Positions 32,362 to 41,654 of a stretch of 64,000 nt of DNA are shown one piece after another. Origin of the DNA: Chitinophaga sp. YR627 (lineage in GTDB: Bacteria > Bacteroidota > Bacteroidia > Chitinophagales > Chitinophagaceae); contig NZ_FOUX01000001.1 in assembly GCF_900114995.1 (NCBI RefSeq), forward strand, positions 1,302,001 through 1,366,000, given 5' to 3'. Numbering within the stretch: position 1 is the stretch's first letter; every line of letters starts with the position of its first letter. Below the pieces are notes generated by a model that saw nothing but the letters and a program-made list of their open reading frames with translations, had not been told where the DNA came from and did no database searches. Made by a program: the position numbers and the translations under genes.

Positions 32362-33894
32362 CTATGCCGCCCTGCGCTTACTTTTTTTTATCAGATCTCT
32401 TTGCATGATCTTTTGTATAAGCGTTTTCAACCTTGACTTGTAATCGGACACCAACCAGTCCGTATAATTCTTCGTGACTTTACCCAGGCATTTCCCATAT
32501 TGCTTCACGCGCCACTGAATTTCCTGGTCCAGCTCATCGGCTAATTCCAGTGCCTGAGGAATAGTTTCACTGTTTTCGATACACATCAGGGCCTGTTGCC
32601 GGATAGCATCTCTTATGACCACCATTGGCTTCAGACCATCGGCTACTGCCTGCTGGTGCGCGGCCTGAATATCAAATGAGAACTGTAAAGTGTTGGGGAA
32701 CTTTGAGCGGATATCAGAAGAGATGACATGGCCTTCACCTGCGGACTGATTTTGTACACGCTCAGTATACAACTCAGGTTGGTCAAACACGAGCTGCCAG
32801 TCCACCGGGGCATCCCATTCACCAAAACGGTCGATATTATTGCCCAGGTCAATGATCGTAAAATTCTTCTTTTTAGGCAAACTCCTGGAGCCTCTTCCGA
32901 TCATCTGGTGATAAAGCGTCAGCGAAGTAGTGGCGCGGTTTAGTATGATCGTCTGTACAGAAGGTTCGTCAAAACCTGTTGTGAGGATGGACACCGAACT
33001 CAGGACCGCTCCTTTGGTCTTTTTAAACCATTTCAGGATTTCCTCCCTTTCTGCCGCAGATTGGCGATTATCGAGATGTCTTGCAGGATAACCTGCATCC
33101 TGAAATAGTTTACAGACATTCCTGGATGTGAAGATGCCGTTATTAAAAATGAGTGTCTTTTTATTTTTAGAATGTGTCTCATAAGCATGCAGGAGCAATT
33201 CGAGCATCGCTTTCGAAGAATATAGTTCATCAGAAGTACTGATAGTGAAGTCACCCTGATTGCCCGTCTTTAAAGAATTCAGTTCTACATCATAACGCCA
33301 GCTGGCGGGTTTTGCCAGATAACGCTGCCTGATCAGACTACTAATGCTTTCCCCGATCACCAGTTCGTGATAGCTTTTATTCATGGGAAGCTCAGCATTC
33401 GAACTTAATGGCGTAGCAGTTACACCAATTACGACAGCATTCGGGAATTTACTGAGCAGTTTCTGAAAGGCATTATGATGTGCCTCATCAATAATGACAA
33501 GGCCAATAGAGGAAGGATCGAAGAGCCCTTGTTTAAGACGGTTGCGCAATGTTTCCACCATGGCCACATAGCAGTCATGTGCTGACTTATCACGAATACG
33601 TCTGACCGTGCTGTTGATGATCTTGTTACGGATCTGCATCGTCTTTAACGTTGTCGCCGTCTGACTACATAATTCAATACGATGGGTCAGCACGATCACT
33701 TTTTGATGATGGTGCGTGATATACCATTGGGCAATCTCAGAAAATATCCTTGTTTTTCCTCCACCGGTAGGTAATTGGTAGAGTATTCTCCGACCGGCAG
33801 GTGCATGTTTTAGTTTTTCAAAAAGTATATTGAGGTCGCGTTCCTGGTAAGGGTATAGGTTACCAGGCTTGCTCACATGTGCATCTTGTTCCAT
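32362..33894 (-). CDS. Superfamily 2 DEAD/DEAH-type helicase
   Basis: A 510-residue ATP-dependent nucleic-acid translocase. Visible motifs are Walker A QLPTGGGKT (about 40-48), DEAH box IIDEAHH, motif III-like GVTATP, motif IV region KTLIFNNGIFTS, and motif VI YHQMIGRGSRS. The order and the RecG/Rad25-like spacing resemble type I/III restriction subunit R or RadD-type helicases. No methylase or specificity gene adjoins it, so it may act in DNA repair rather than restriction. The C-terminal 130 residues are basic and helical without a known domain. Confidence 0.87.
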   Translation of the reverse strand: MEQDAHVSKPGNLYPYQERDLNILFEKLKHAPAGRRILYQLPTGGGKTRIFSEIAQWYITHHHQKVIVLTHRIELCSQTATTLKTMQIRNKIINSTVRRIRDKSAHDCYVAMVETLRNRLKQGLFDPSSIGLVIIDEAHHNAFQKLLSKFPNAVVIGVTATPLSSNAELPMNKSYHELVIGESISSLIRQRYLAKPASWRYDVELNSLKTGNQGDFTISTSDELYSSKAMLELLLHAYETHSKNKKTLIFNNGIFTSRNVCKLFQDAGYPARHLDNRQSAAEREEILKWFKKTKGAVLSSVSILTTGFDEPSVQTIILNRATTSLTLYHQMIGRGSRSLPKKKNFTIIDLGNNIDRFGEWDAPVDWQLVFDQPELYTERVQNQSAGEGHVISSDIRSKFPNTLQFSFDIQAAHQQAVADGLKPMVVIRDAIRQQALMCIENSETIPQALELADELDQEIQWRVKQYGKCLGKVTKNYTDWLVSDYKSRLKTLIQKIMQRDLIKKSKRRAA

Positions 33895-33920
33895 AAGTCT
33901 TCCCGCTTTGTTATTGTTCA

Positions 33921-33940
33921 GCCTCCTTTTACGTGGAGGC
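33921..33940 (-). terminator. Possible terminator hairpin after the acetyltransferase gene
   Basis: GCCTCC pairs with GGAGGC around an 8-nt loop, 73 bp after the stop at 34014. No T-run follows, so the call is weak. Confidence 0.35.
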
Positions 33941-34013
33941 TATCATAACTTCTTTATCAAACCTGGGGCCAACGATGAGACAGGTGCCTGCTATGTGAGC
34001 AGCCTGCTATGCA

Positions 34014-34526
34014 TTATGCTTTTGTCAATACTTTCTCATACGCTCTTCTTGGCGATCCCCTGAAATACACTTCCCCACAATAGATATACCCGCGTTTCTC
34101 AAAGATCTTCATCATCGCAGGATTATCAAAATTAGTATCTGCTTTCACACTATATACCTGGTGCGCAATGGCATAATCTTCCACAAACGCCATTATTTTT
34201 CCGGACAAACCTTTCCCCAGGTGTTCCTGTGAAATCGCCACCCTGTGTACCACTACAAAATCTTCATTTGTCAGCCATTTCCCTTCAATACCTGCATAGG
34301 CTGGTTCATCGTTGATCAAAACGGCAGTATAGCCGACAACTGTATCATCTTCTGTTAATACGAAACCAATGCCGGTTTCAATGTCCTTCTGCACAACATC
34401 CGGATTAGGATATCCATCCTGCCATTGTTTACTGCCGTCTTCTTTTCTGCGGATGATCGCCTGTTGCAGGATGTCCCATATCCGGGACTGATCTGTGGGA
34501 AGGGCTCTTCTAAATGCGTATGCCAT
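34014..34526 (-). CDS. GNAT-family N-acetyltransferase
   Basis: A 170-residue acetyl-CoA-dependent acetyltransferase. Motif A with the CoA-binding loop is seen in VHRVAISQEHLGKGLSGKIMAFVEDYA, followed by the motif B-like NPAMMKIFEKRGYIYCGEVYF. The acceptor is unknown. Its start overlaps the end of the MFS gene by 17 bp, which suggests joint expression, perhaps acetylation and export of the same compound class. Confidence 0.85.
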   Translation of the reverse strand: MAYAFRRALPTDQSRIWDILQQAIIRRKEDGSKQWQDGYPNPDVVQKDIETGIGFVLTEDDTVVGYTAVLINDEPAYAGIEGKWLTNEDFVVVHRVAISQEHLGKGLSGKIMAFVEDYAIAHQVYSVKADTNFDNPAMMKIFEKRGYIYCGEVYFRGSPRRAYEKVLTKA

Positions 34527-35715
34527 TTTTCTTAGTCTGTTTAATGATAATACAACACAAAATTATATTGATAAAAGCCAGCGCGCAAAAGATATAAAGA
34601 AATACCGATACGCTGAACTGCTGGATCAGCCAACCTGTTATGATGGGCGTCAGCGCCTGTGCGATCAGGGGCATGCGCGCCAGTTTGGAAATGATAAGTG
34701 CATACTTTTCCTGTCCGAAGATCTCCAGCGGAAGCGTGCCCCGTAAAATAGAACGCATCCCATTACCCATACCCAGGATGATCACACCGGCTGTGGCAAC
34801 GATCGGCGCTGTAGACAATAATAGTATACCTGCCATGATCGCTATACCTGAGACAACTGCCGACAACAGGGACGATTTCCGGGAGATCAGCAGCTCCAAT
34901 ACCCTGACACCTGCCTGACTGGGACCGAGAAATGTTACTGTACCAATCACCGCTGTCATAGACATGCTTTTATCTGACAGGATATCAATCAGATGTATAA
35001 TGATCCCCGTCGTCACCACGGCCCCTATAGTAAAATGGACCAGCAGCAGATAATACAGCTGTCCTTTCAGCTCCCCCAAAGAGGTAGTGGTCTCTTTGGA
35101 GACTGTCCGTTTGGTATGCGTAGTTCCCGGTTGCCGGAAGACAAAGTTGTACAGCGGGAATATCGTCAGCAGTAATATTGCCGCATAGATAAAACAGACG
35201 GTTCGCCAGCTATAGGTATCCAGCATCAGCGATTGCAGATACCAGGAAATAGACGGCGCCAGCGAAGCGATCAGGGTCACCTGTACAATAACCTTCCCCG
35301 TACCAGGACCATACTTTTTGCCAAGAGAGGCAAACAACGCATCATATAGGCCCATGCCCATCGCAATGCCGATGATGGTCCAGCTTATGAGGTAGAGTAC
35401 AAAGTGCCGGGACAAACCCATGAGTATCAATCCGCAGGCCATGACCACCCCCGCATACTGTAAGATGTAATTCCTGTCATAAGCGTCGATGATTCGCCCT
35501 ATCCGGGGTAATACCAGTCCGGAGATCAGCAGGGCCAGCGACAGCGCACTGTATACCATCTGATAAGACCAGCAGGTTTCCTGCATGATAGGTTTGGACA
35601 GGACCGATAGTATAAAATAAGATCCGCCCCAGAGCAGGATCTGCGCAATTCCCAAAGCCGCATTATTGGTATAGGATGGCTTTGCAATTTCCGATGGCAT
35701 GATAGCACTTTCCAT
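34510..35715 (-). CDS. Major facilitator superfamily transporter
   Basis: A 401-residue membrane protein with about twelve hydrophobic segments in two halves, consistent with an MFS drug or metabolite exporter. The charged loop after helix 2 (RIGRIIDAYDRN) fits the family's motif A position. It is divergent from a LysR-type regulator (gap of 84 bp) and overlaps the acetyltransferase gene. The substrate is unknown; an efflux system controlled by that regulator is a reasonable reading. Confidence 0.85.
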   Translation of the reverse strand: MESAIMPSEIAKPSYTNNAALGIAQILLWGGSYFILSVLSKPIMQETCWSYQMVYSALSLALLISGLVLPRIGRIIDAYDRNYILQYAGVVMACGLILMGLSRHFVLYLISWTIIGIAMGMGLYDALFASLGKKYGPGTGKVIVQVTLIASLAPSISWYLQSLMLDTYSWRTVCFIYAAILLLTIFPLYNFVFRQPGTTHTKRTVSKETTTSLGELKGQLYYLLLVHFTIGAVVTTGIIIHLIDILSDKSMSMTAVIGTVTFLGPSQAGVRVLELLISRKSSLLSAVVSGIAIMAGILLLSTAPIVATAGVIILGMGNGMRSILRGTLPLEIFGQEKYALIISKLARMPLIAQALTPIITGWLIQQFSVSVFLYIFCALAFINIILCCIIIKQTKKNGIRI

Positions 35716-35799
35716 AATTCCTGACGCAAAGTTTGCGGAAATGTCTACATTGGCAAAACGTTATTTTTCGATGCGGGTCATCGATAAAACCGATTGTGT

Positions 35800-36666
35800 A
35801 TGGAGCTGAGACAACTGAGATATTTTCTGAAAGCCAGGGAACTGATGAACTTCACAGAGGCTGCCCATAGTCTGCATATCAGCCAGAGTACCCTGTCGCA
35901 GCAGATCAAGCAACTGGAGGAGGAACTGGATACGCCGCTGTTTAACCGTATCGGAAACAGGATCGTACTGACGGAAGCGGGCGCCTTGTTTGCAGATTAT
36001 GCGGCGCTGAGTATAAAAAAAGCCAACGACGGAATAGCCCTGATACAGGACCTGAATGCCCTCAGCACAGGAACGATCTCCGTAGGCGTGAGCTATGGAC
36101 TGCGGAATATCTTTACACAGGCATTGGTACGCTTTACTACGAAGTTCCCTCAACTGAAAGTCCGGGTCATTTATGGTGTATCCGATCACCTGATAGAGAT
36201 GCTGGATCACTTCGAACTGGATATGATCCTGATCTTTAAAGACTTTACACCAGCGTCGCAGTTCAAATCAGAAGAACTGTTCAATACCCCCATGAGACTG
36301 ATCACAGCGGCAAGATCGGCTTTAGCCCGTAAGGCTTCCATTACCCTGCGGGAGATCGCAGATCTGCCATTGGTATTGGCTACACAGGGGTACAATACCA
36401 GCCATTTTGTTGGACAGATGTTCAAAGGCCTGAACCCGGAATTCTCTATCGAAGTAAATGATATCCTGACCATGCTGGATCTGGTAAGGACTGGTAACTG
36501 GCATACAGTGCATATCGAAACGATCATTTCGGAGAAAGACTTTGTCGCCATCCCCATAGCCGATAAAAATGTGATCCGGACAGCTACGATGATTTCATTA
36601 AAGGATGCCTATGAAAAGAATGCGATAAAGCAGCTGCGTACGATGCTGAAAGAAGTGAAGAGCTGA
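35800..36666 (+). CDS. LysR-family transcriptional regulator
   Basis: A 288-residue regulator with the typical start MELRQLRYFL and helix-turn-helix FTEAAHSLHISQSTLSQQIKQLEEELDTPLFNR (about 18-50). A two-lobed periplasmic-binding-protein-like effector domain follows (about 90-285; GTISVGVSYG, PLVLATQGYN). ATG 35800 is preferred to an in-frame TTG 6 bp upstream. It probably controls the divergent MFS-acetyltransferase genes. Confidence 0.92.
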   Translation: MELRQLRYFLKARELMNFTEAAHSLHISQSTLSQQIKQLEEELDTPLFNRIGNRIVLTEAGALFADYAALSIKKANDGIALIQDLNALSTGTISVGVSYGLRNIFTQALVRFTTKFPQLKVRVIYGVSDHLIEMLDHFELDMILIFKDFTPASQFKSEELFNTPMRLITAARSALARKASITLREIADLPLVLATQGYNTSHFVGQMFKGLNPEFSIEVNDILTMLDLVRTGNWHTVHIETIISEKDFVAIPIADKNVIRTATMISLKDAYEKNAIKQLRTMLKEVKS

Positions 36667-36730
36667 TTTATTTAAATATTGCCGTTTGATGTATATAATA
36701 CACTGGTGCAATATTTGACATCGCTCTTAG

Positions 36731-37504
36731 GTGAGCAATCTCCAACATCATCAGAAAATAAAGGGTCATTTCTACGCAGGTACCAGCGGACTGGTATTAC
36801 CCGTCCCTAATAAACAGGCATTTCCGGTGGCATTCAAAGACAAAAGCCGGCTGACTTATTACGCCTCCCTCTTCAACAGCCTGGAGGTCAATAGCTCCTT
36901 CTATAAAGTTCCCATGGCCGTTACCGTAAAACGGTGGGCAACAGAAGTCCCGGAAAACTTCCGGTTTACGTTCAAACTCCACCGCGGTGTTACCCATAAC
37001 AAAACCCTCGCTTTCGAGGATAGCGAGGTAGAAAGGTTCATGGAAATCATCGATGCGGCAGGAGAGAAGAAGGGCGCTTTATTGGTCCAGTTTCCGGGCG
37101 GCACCCGTTTCGACAGCTTTGCACAATTCGAACACCTGCTAAGGGTGATCCGGCAATGTGACCCACAGGAAAAATGGGACGTATGCGTAGAGTTCAGACA
37201 TTCCTCCTGGTACATGGCAGAGACATACGAGGTGTTATCTGAATACCATGCCACCATGGTGCGTCATGACATGCCCAAATCCAAACCACCGGAACTGCAA
37301 TCTGCTGTCGGCTTTGAATACCTGCGCTTTCATGGTCCCGCCGGTGATTACAAAGGAGGCTATACGGCAGCAACATTGAAGAAACATGCTGATCGTATCA
37401 ACATCTGGTTAAAGGAAGGCAAACGGGTCTATACCTATTTCAATAATACTATCGGAGATGCCCTCAAAGACCTTCAGACCCTCACTGACCTTGTCAGGAC
37501 ATAG
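36731..37504 (+). CDS. DUF72 family protein (YecE-like)
   Basis: A 257-residue TIM-barrel-like protein starting at GTG. DUF72 marks are YAGTSGLVLPV, SLEVNSSFYKVP (residues about 51-62), ENFRFTFKLHRGVTH, and YLRFHGP followed by VYTYFNNTIGDALKD. The family is widespread but its biochemical function is not established; structural relatives suggest a nuclease or isomerase. It has no operon partner besides possibly the acetyltransferase 58 bp downstream. Confidence 0.85.
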   Translation: MSNLQHHQKIKGHFYAGTSGLVLPVPNKQAFPVAFKDKSRLTYYASLFNSLEVNSSFYKVPMAVTVKRWATEVPENFRFTFKLHRGVTHNKTLAFEDSEVERFMEIIDAAGEKKGALLVQFPGGTRFDSFAQFEHLLRVIRQCDPQEKWDVCVEFRHSSWYMAETYEVLSEYHATMVRHDMPKSKPPELQSAVGFEYLRFHGPAGDYKGGYTAATLKKHADRINIWLKEGKRVYTYFNNTIGDALKDLQTLTDLVRT

Positions 37505-37562
37505 ATAGATGCTCCGTTCCGAGTTGATCTTGAGTATCTTTAAGCGCTGAATAAAACGAACT

Positions 37563-38024
37563 ATGGAAGTAATAACAAGAAGTGCAACAGCGGCGGACTT
37601 ACCCGCACTCTCTGAATTTCTACAAATGTTGGTCGAGGCAGAAAGGCCCTTTGACGTCACCTTACAGCGGGGCAGGATCATTTATTATGACCTGAGAGAA
37701 CTGATAGAAAGCGACGAAGCGGAACTACTGGTGCTGGAAAAGGAAGGCTCCCTGGTGGGATGTGGTTATGCAAAGATCATGAAGGCTCGCGCATACCTGG
37801 TATATGAACAATACGCACATCTGGGATTTATGTTCGTACTGCCGGAATACCGGGGCATGGGACTGAACCAGCAACTGATCACAGCCCTCAAACAATGGGC
37901 GATATCGAAAGGTATCCGGGAAATGCGCCTGGAAGTATATGAAGAAAATGCAGGCGCTATTAAGGCCTACGAAAAGGCCGGTTTTAGCAAACTGCTTGCG
38001 ACGATGCGCTGTGGCCTGGATTAA
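37563..38024 (+). CDS. GNAT-family N-acetyltransferase
   Basis: A 153-residue acetyltransferase with CoA-binding region GFMFVLPEYRGMGLNQQLITALKQWA and the distal ENAGAIKAYEKAGFSK. The N-terminal half contains the first strands ITRSATAADLPALSEF. The acceptor is unknown. A TATCTTTA box near 37536 is a possible -7 element. It is not closely related to the acetyltransferase at 34014. Confidence 0.87.
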   Translation: MEVITRSATAADLPALSEFLQMLVEAERPFDVTLQRGRIIYYDLRELIESDEAELLVLEKEGSLVGCGYAKIMKARAYLVYEQYAHLGFMFVLPEYRGMGLNQQLITALKQWAISKGIREMRLEVYEENAGAIKAYEKAGFSKLLATMRCGLD

Positions 38025-38030
38025 AGGAGG

Positions 38031-38047
38031 ACCCTCCCATGAGGGTC
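38031..38047. terminator. Hairpin between convergent genes
   Basis: ACCCTC pairs with GAGGGT around a short loop between the acetyltransferase stop (38024) and the minus-strand gene end (38057). The T-tract is poor on both strands. Confidence 0.4.
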
Positions 38048-38056
38048 TCCATATCC

Positions 38057-38512
38057 TTAAACGGACCGGTTCGGTCTTTTTCTATCCATCAGCTTGTGTA
38101 CGGCGCCTGCCAGGAGTCCGGCGGCCACATACAACCCAAGTGTCAGCAATTGCGTCTTACCGCTTTCATTGCTGTATCGCTTTTTAAGACCTAATTTGCC
38201 GGGAAGGGCAATAGCGCCTATACCGGCCATCAATCCAAGCGCAGCACCCGTAGCAATACTGTTCTTAGGGTTCATCCCTACCAGGGAATAATATCCGGCA
38301 TTACCTGCAATATCCCCGACCATCGCAGAATAGTAAAGCGTCTTCTTCTTAGGTACTGCAATCCCGGCATTGTCCAGTGTCTTTCCGAGCGCTTCCATGC
38401 CCAGTTTATCCATCCGCGGAGCATGGGATACGTTATTCTTCAGGGTCTGATGAAGAACGGTCAGCGCTACAGAACTTACCAACCCACTTGTCATTGATGC
38501 GATCGTTTTCAT
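38057..38512 (-). CDS. Conserved hypothetical membrane protein
   Basis: A 151-residue protein with hydrophobic segments at about 5-22, 60-80, 87-106 and 122-140 and basic ends (KKRYSNESG, DRKRPNRSV). Glycine-rich membrane stretches (ATGAALGLMAGIGAIALPG) suggest packed helices. It has no recognised domain, enzymatic motif or operon partner. An intact frame with normal codon use supports a real gene. Confidence 0.65.
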   Translation of the reverse strand: MKTIASMTSGLVSSVALTVLHQTLKNNVSHAPRMDKLGMEALGKTLDNAGIAVPKKKTLYYSAMVGDIAGNAGYYSLVGMNPKNSIATGAALGLMAGIGAIALPGKLGLKKRYSNESGKTQLLTLGLYVAAGLLAGAVHKLMDRKRPNRSV

Positions 38513-38693
38513 AATGCTGCTTTTTGTTGGTACAGGGACAAAAAGCAGGCCTACTGGTGCCAGTTGTATGACGAGGAAGTAGATTTGTTGTCTTGTCTCC
38601 TCATATAGCGGCCTTTTTTACTAAAATGCGAACTGTGCCGTGCAAGTATCAGGAGTGCGCCGTATCTTCACGTCAGCTATAGCTAATCCCACT

Positions 38694-39071
38694 ATGAAAT
38701 TGAATACACATAAGGCCCTGACTTATCTTATCGCTCTCGTCTGGCTGATCAATGGTTTGCTGTGTAAGGTCCTGCACCTGGTACCGCGGCATCAGGAGAT
38801 CGTTGCCCGTATACTGGGAGTAAAATACGCCGGACCACTCACTATGCTGATCGGACTCTCAGAGATCGCCATGGCGATATGGATCGTAAGCGGATTTAAA
38901 TCAAAGCTGAATGCCATCTTACAGATCATTATCGTGGGAACAATGAACATACTGGAGTTTATGCTGGTACCAGATCTGCTGTTATGGGGCAGGTTAAATG
39001 CCGTATTTGCCGCCTTGTTCATGTTGCTGATCTACTACACGGAATTCAAAACCAACCCCCAACAGACTTAA
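38694..39071 (+). CDS. DoxX-like membrane protein
   Basis: A 125-residue protein with four hydrophobic segments from ATG 38694; an upstream in-frame start adds a non-membrane stretch unlike the family. LIALVWLINGLLCKVLH, GLSEIAMAIWIVSG and the following helices match the DoxX/DoxX-like group, small quinone-associated or stress membrane proteins. It is followed after 8 bp by the DUF2071 gene and is first in a four-gene unit. Confidence 0.78.
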   Translation: MKLNTHKALTYLIALVWLINGLLCKVLHLVPRHQEIVARILGVKYAGPLTMLIGLSEIAMAIWIVSGFKSKLNAILQIIIVGTMNILEFMLVPDLLLWGRLNAVFAALFMLLIYYTEFKTNPQQT

Positions 39072-39079
39072 CCAATACT

Positions 39080-39817
39080 ATGTTTTCCGCCCTTAAAAAT
39101 CATCCCTTTCCTGTTGAAGCATTCTTTCAGAGTTCAGTCGTACTGACCTTCGCTGTGCCAAAAGAACAGCTGGAATCCATGATTCCCGAATGCCTGTCAC
39201 TGGATACATTTAATGATAAATATGCCTTTGTTGCGGTAGCCATGGTGCAGACAAAAGACCTGCGTCCCAAAGGATTCCCCGCTTTCATGGGGAATGACTT
39301 CTTCCTGATCGGTTACAGGATCTTTGTCCGGTATAAAAACAATGCAGGCAAAAACCTGCGGGGTCTTTATATCCTGCGCTCAGAAACCGACAGGAAGAAA
39401 ATGGAGTTCCTGGGCAATATCTTCACCCACTATAGCTATACAACAACCGATATCAGCCGTACCCGCGCGGGCAACATCCTTACCTATGCATCCGTAAAAT
39501 CAGCCTTCAGCGTGGCCATCGACCTGGCAGAAGAGAATGTGGGGCTGCCGCCACGATCACCCTTCGCTGACTGGAAAGAAGCACGCCGGTTTGCCGGTCC
39601 TTTGCCTTTTACCTTCCGGTACGATGCAAAGACAAAAGAAGTCCTGATCATTGAAGGACAACGCGAAAACTGGATTCCCCGGCCATTGCATGTAACGGAC
39701 TACAACTTCGCCTTCCTGCAAACACTGGATATCGAAGGAGCGGCTTTGGCCAATGCCTTTATTATCAATAACATTCCCTACCAATGGAAAAAGGGTAAAA
39801 CAGAGATATGGCAGTAG
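39080..39817 (+). CDS. DUF2071 family protein
   Basis: A 245-residue protein with the acetoacetate-decarboxylase-like β-barrel fold of DUF2071. Visible are PVEAFFQSSVVLTFAVPKEQ near the start, an extended β region (FVRYKNNAGKNLRGLYILRSE) and LPFTFRYDAKTKEVLIIEG. The function is not established for the family. The start at 39080 follows the DoxX-like gene by 8 bp, and the end overlaps the methyltransferase gene by 10 bp. Confidence 0.8.
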   Translation: MFSALKNHPFPVEAFFQSSVVLTFAVPKEQLESMIPECLSLDTFNDKYAFVAVAMVQTKDLRPKGFPAFMGNDFFLIGYRIFVRYKNNAGKNLRGLYILRSETDRKKMEFLGNIFTHYSYTTTDISRTRAGNILTYASVKSAFSVAIDLAEENVGLPPRSPFADWKEARRFAGPLPFTFRYDAKTKEVLIIEGQRENWIPRPLHVTDYNFAFLQTLDIEGAALANAFIINNIPYQWKKGKTEIWQ

Positions 39818-40557
39818 GAAGAAAACCCTTTCAGGGAGTGATGAATATTGTTCGTTTTAACTGGCATTTTTACGTGATCGCTTTGCTGCTGATGTCAGCA
39901 GGAGGAGGCTTAGCTTATTATATGCAGATACCGGTTCTGGCGCCGCTGACCGGACTTGCATTTATCGCATGTCTGCTGTCATTACTGGTGTCCATGTATA
40001 TTTATGATCTCTCCGGACTATATACACTGAACTGGATCGCTGCCGCCAGCGGAGAAAAGCTGATTGTCAATATCCATGCAGGATTTGATGAGACAAGTAC
40101 ATTACTACAGGATAAATACCCGGATGCAGCAGTACAGATCATTGATTTCTATGATCCTGAAAAGCACACGGAGATCTCCATTAAACGGGCAAGAAACCGT
40201 TATCCCGGACTACCACAAACGGTCACTGCTGAAACGCATCATTTGCCATTGGCAGATGCCGCAGCAGATAAGATCTTCGTCATCTTCTCTGCACATGAAA
40301 TAAGAGACTGGGAAGAAAGAAAGCTGTTTATGAAAGAACTGGCAAGAAGCATGCATACCGAAGGCCGGATTTATATCACCGAACATCTGCGGGACCTGCC
40401 CAATTTTCTGGCTTATAATATCGGTTTCTTTCACTTTTATCCGAAACAGGATTGGCTGCGGCTTTTTGAAGATACCGGTCTGCAACTGGAAAGAGAAATA
40501 AAACTGACTCCTTTTATATCGACTTTTATAATCGCGAAGAATGATACTGCACTTTAG
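39808..40557 (+). CDS. SAM-dependent methyltransferase with N-terminal membrane anchor
   Basis: A 249-residue protein. Two hydrophobic segments (about 20-40 and 45-68) precede a class I methyltransferase domain. Motif I is atypical (KLIVNIHAGFDETS, lacking the usual GxGxG). The acidic strand end is QIIDFYDPEK, and a DKIFVIFSAHEIRDWEERK post-motif stretch is typical of this fold. Membrane location suggests a lipid or quinone-like substrate. It overlaps both neighbours (10 bp and 17 bp), so the four genes 38694-40936 form one tight unit. Confidence 0.75.
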   Translation: MAVGRKPFQGVMNIVRFNWHFYVIALLLMSAGGGLAYYMQIPVLAPLTGLAFIACLLSLLVSMYIYDLSGLYTLNWIAAASGEKLIVNIHAGFDETSTLLQDKYPDAAVQIIDFYDPEKHTEISIKRARNRYPGLPQTVTAETHHLPLADAAADKIFVIFSAHEIRDWEERKLFMKELARSMHTEGRIYITEHLRDLPNFLAYNIGFFHFYPKQDWLRLFEDTGLQLEREIKLTPFISTFIIAKNDTAL

Positions 40558-40936
40558 GATAATAGGCGCGCTGCTGCTGGTACTGGCGATGAGCCATGTG
40601 GTGTTCCCAAGATACTTCAGATGGAATGAAGAACTGAAGCCATTGAGCCTGATCAACCGCCAGATCATGACGATCCATACTTTCTTCATCGCATTGACCG
40701 TATTTCTGCTGGGACTATTGTGTCTGAGTGCTGCCGGCGAACTGGTAGAGACTGCCCTCGGAAGAAAGATCTCACTGGGAATGGGTGTTTTCTGGGGTAC
40801 CCGGCTGGTGATCCAGTTTGTTGGATATTCACCCGAACTCTGGAAAGGCAGGAAATTCGAAACAACCGTACATATCCTGTTCTCTCTTTTATTTACCTAT
40901 ATGAGCGTTGTTTTTCTGTGGGCTTATTTTTATTGA
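40541..40936 (+). CDS. Hypothetical four-helix membrane protein
   Basis: A 131-residue protein with hydrophobic segments at about 5-20, 45-65, 80-95 and 108-128. HFRIIGALLLVLAMSHVVFPRYF at the start and MTIHTFFIALTVFLLGL contain conserved-looking His residues in or near helices, which could bind heme or metal; that is inference. Its start lies inside the end of the methyltransferase gene (17-bp overlap). No known family is recognised. Confidence 0.7.
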   Translation: MILHFRIIGALLLVLAMSHVVFPRYFRWNEELKPLSLINRQIMTIHTFFIALTVFLLGLLCLSAAGELVETALGRKISLGMGVFWGTRLVIQFVGYSPELWKGRKFETTVHILFSLLFTYMSVVFLWAYFY

Positions 40937-40942
40937 TACAAC

Positions 40943-41533
40943 TCACTGCAGAAAATCTAAGCGCCAGTATTTACCACCACTGTCTTTTGCCAGGATAGCA
41001 TTATCATACACGCAGACGATATCAGTAAGAAAAACACCTTCTTTCGCGTTCAGATAAATACGGGTGCTGACAACCCCGTTTTTGATCTCACAAACCTGCA
41101 CTTCCTGCTTTTTATCCGTGCCGGGATTATTGACACAGGCAAGACCTTGCATATTTAAAGCAAATACCGGAGGCCCGATCAGTTTATGCACGGCGCCTGT
41201 CGAACGGCTGACAAGCAGGAACGTTTCATCATTATAACCTGTTTCCGTTACCAGTGAAAAGCTGGTGCTTTTTACATCTCCCAGATATGCATATTCACGC
41301 AGACGTTCGTCCGCATGATCATCCCTGAATACCTTCACCGGCTTTCCTGCAATGGGAATTGTCAGTCTGCCGGCCTGCTTCCTGACCTGACTATTTTTGA
41401 CAAATATTGCGGGGTCACTACAGGAGGCTGCCTGTACCTTTTTGATAGCGGTATAAGTACATGAAATACGTTGCTGAGCGGTGCCGGACAATGCCAGTGT
41501 AAGGAGGGTGAATGCGGTGAATATTCGCTTCAT
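40943..41533 (-). CDS. Exported hypothetical protein
   Basis: With ATG 41533 the protein has 196 residues and a clear signal peptide (MKRIFTAFTLLTLALSGTAQQ); the longer frame from 41617 would bury it. The mature part is β-rich, with four cysteines (SCTY, ASCSD, LACVN, QVCEI) that could form disulfides. No family is recognised. It is convergent with the four-gene membrane unit, ending 6 bp from it. Confidence 0.7.
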   Translation of the reverse strand: MKRIFTAFTLLTLALSGTAQQRISCTYTAIKKVQAASCSDPAIFVKNSQVRKQAGRLTIPIAGKPVKVFRDDHADERLREYAYLGDVKSTSFSLVTETGYNDETFLLVSRSTGAVHKLIGPPVFALNMQGLACVNNPGTDKKQEVQVCEIKNGVVSTRIYLNAKEGVFLTDIVCVYDNAILAKDSGGKYWRLDFLQ

Positions 41534-41654
41534 ATGTGGGTCGCTGTGGTATAGGAGATCTTTTATTAAATGTAAGGAAATATTCTGCATTACAGCGACG
41601 TGCGAGACTGCTGACAAGGACAGGGGACAAACAACAGATGAAAGGCCGTACCGC

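Noticed and set aside
32362..33894. Restriction-modification locus
   Set aside because: Only the helicase is present; no methylase, specificity or nuclease gene adjoins it.
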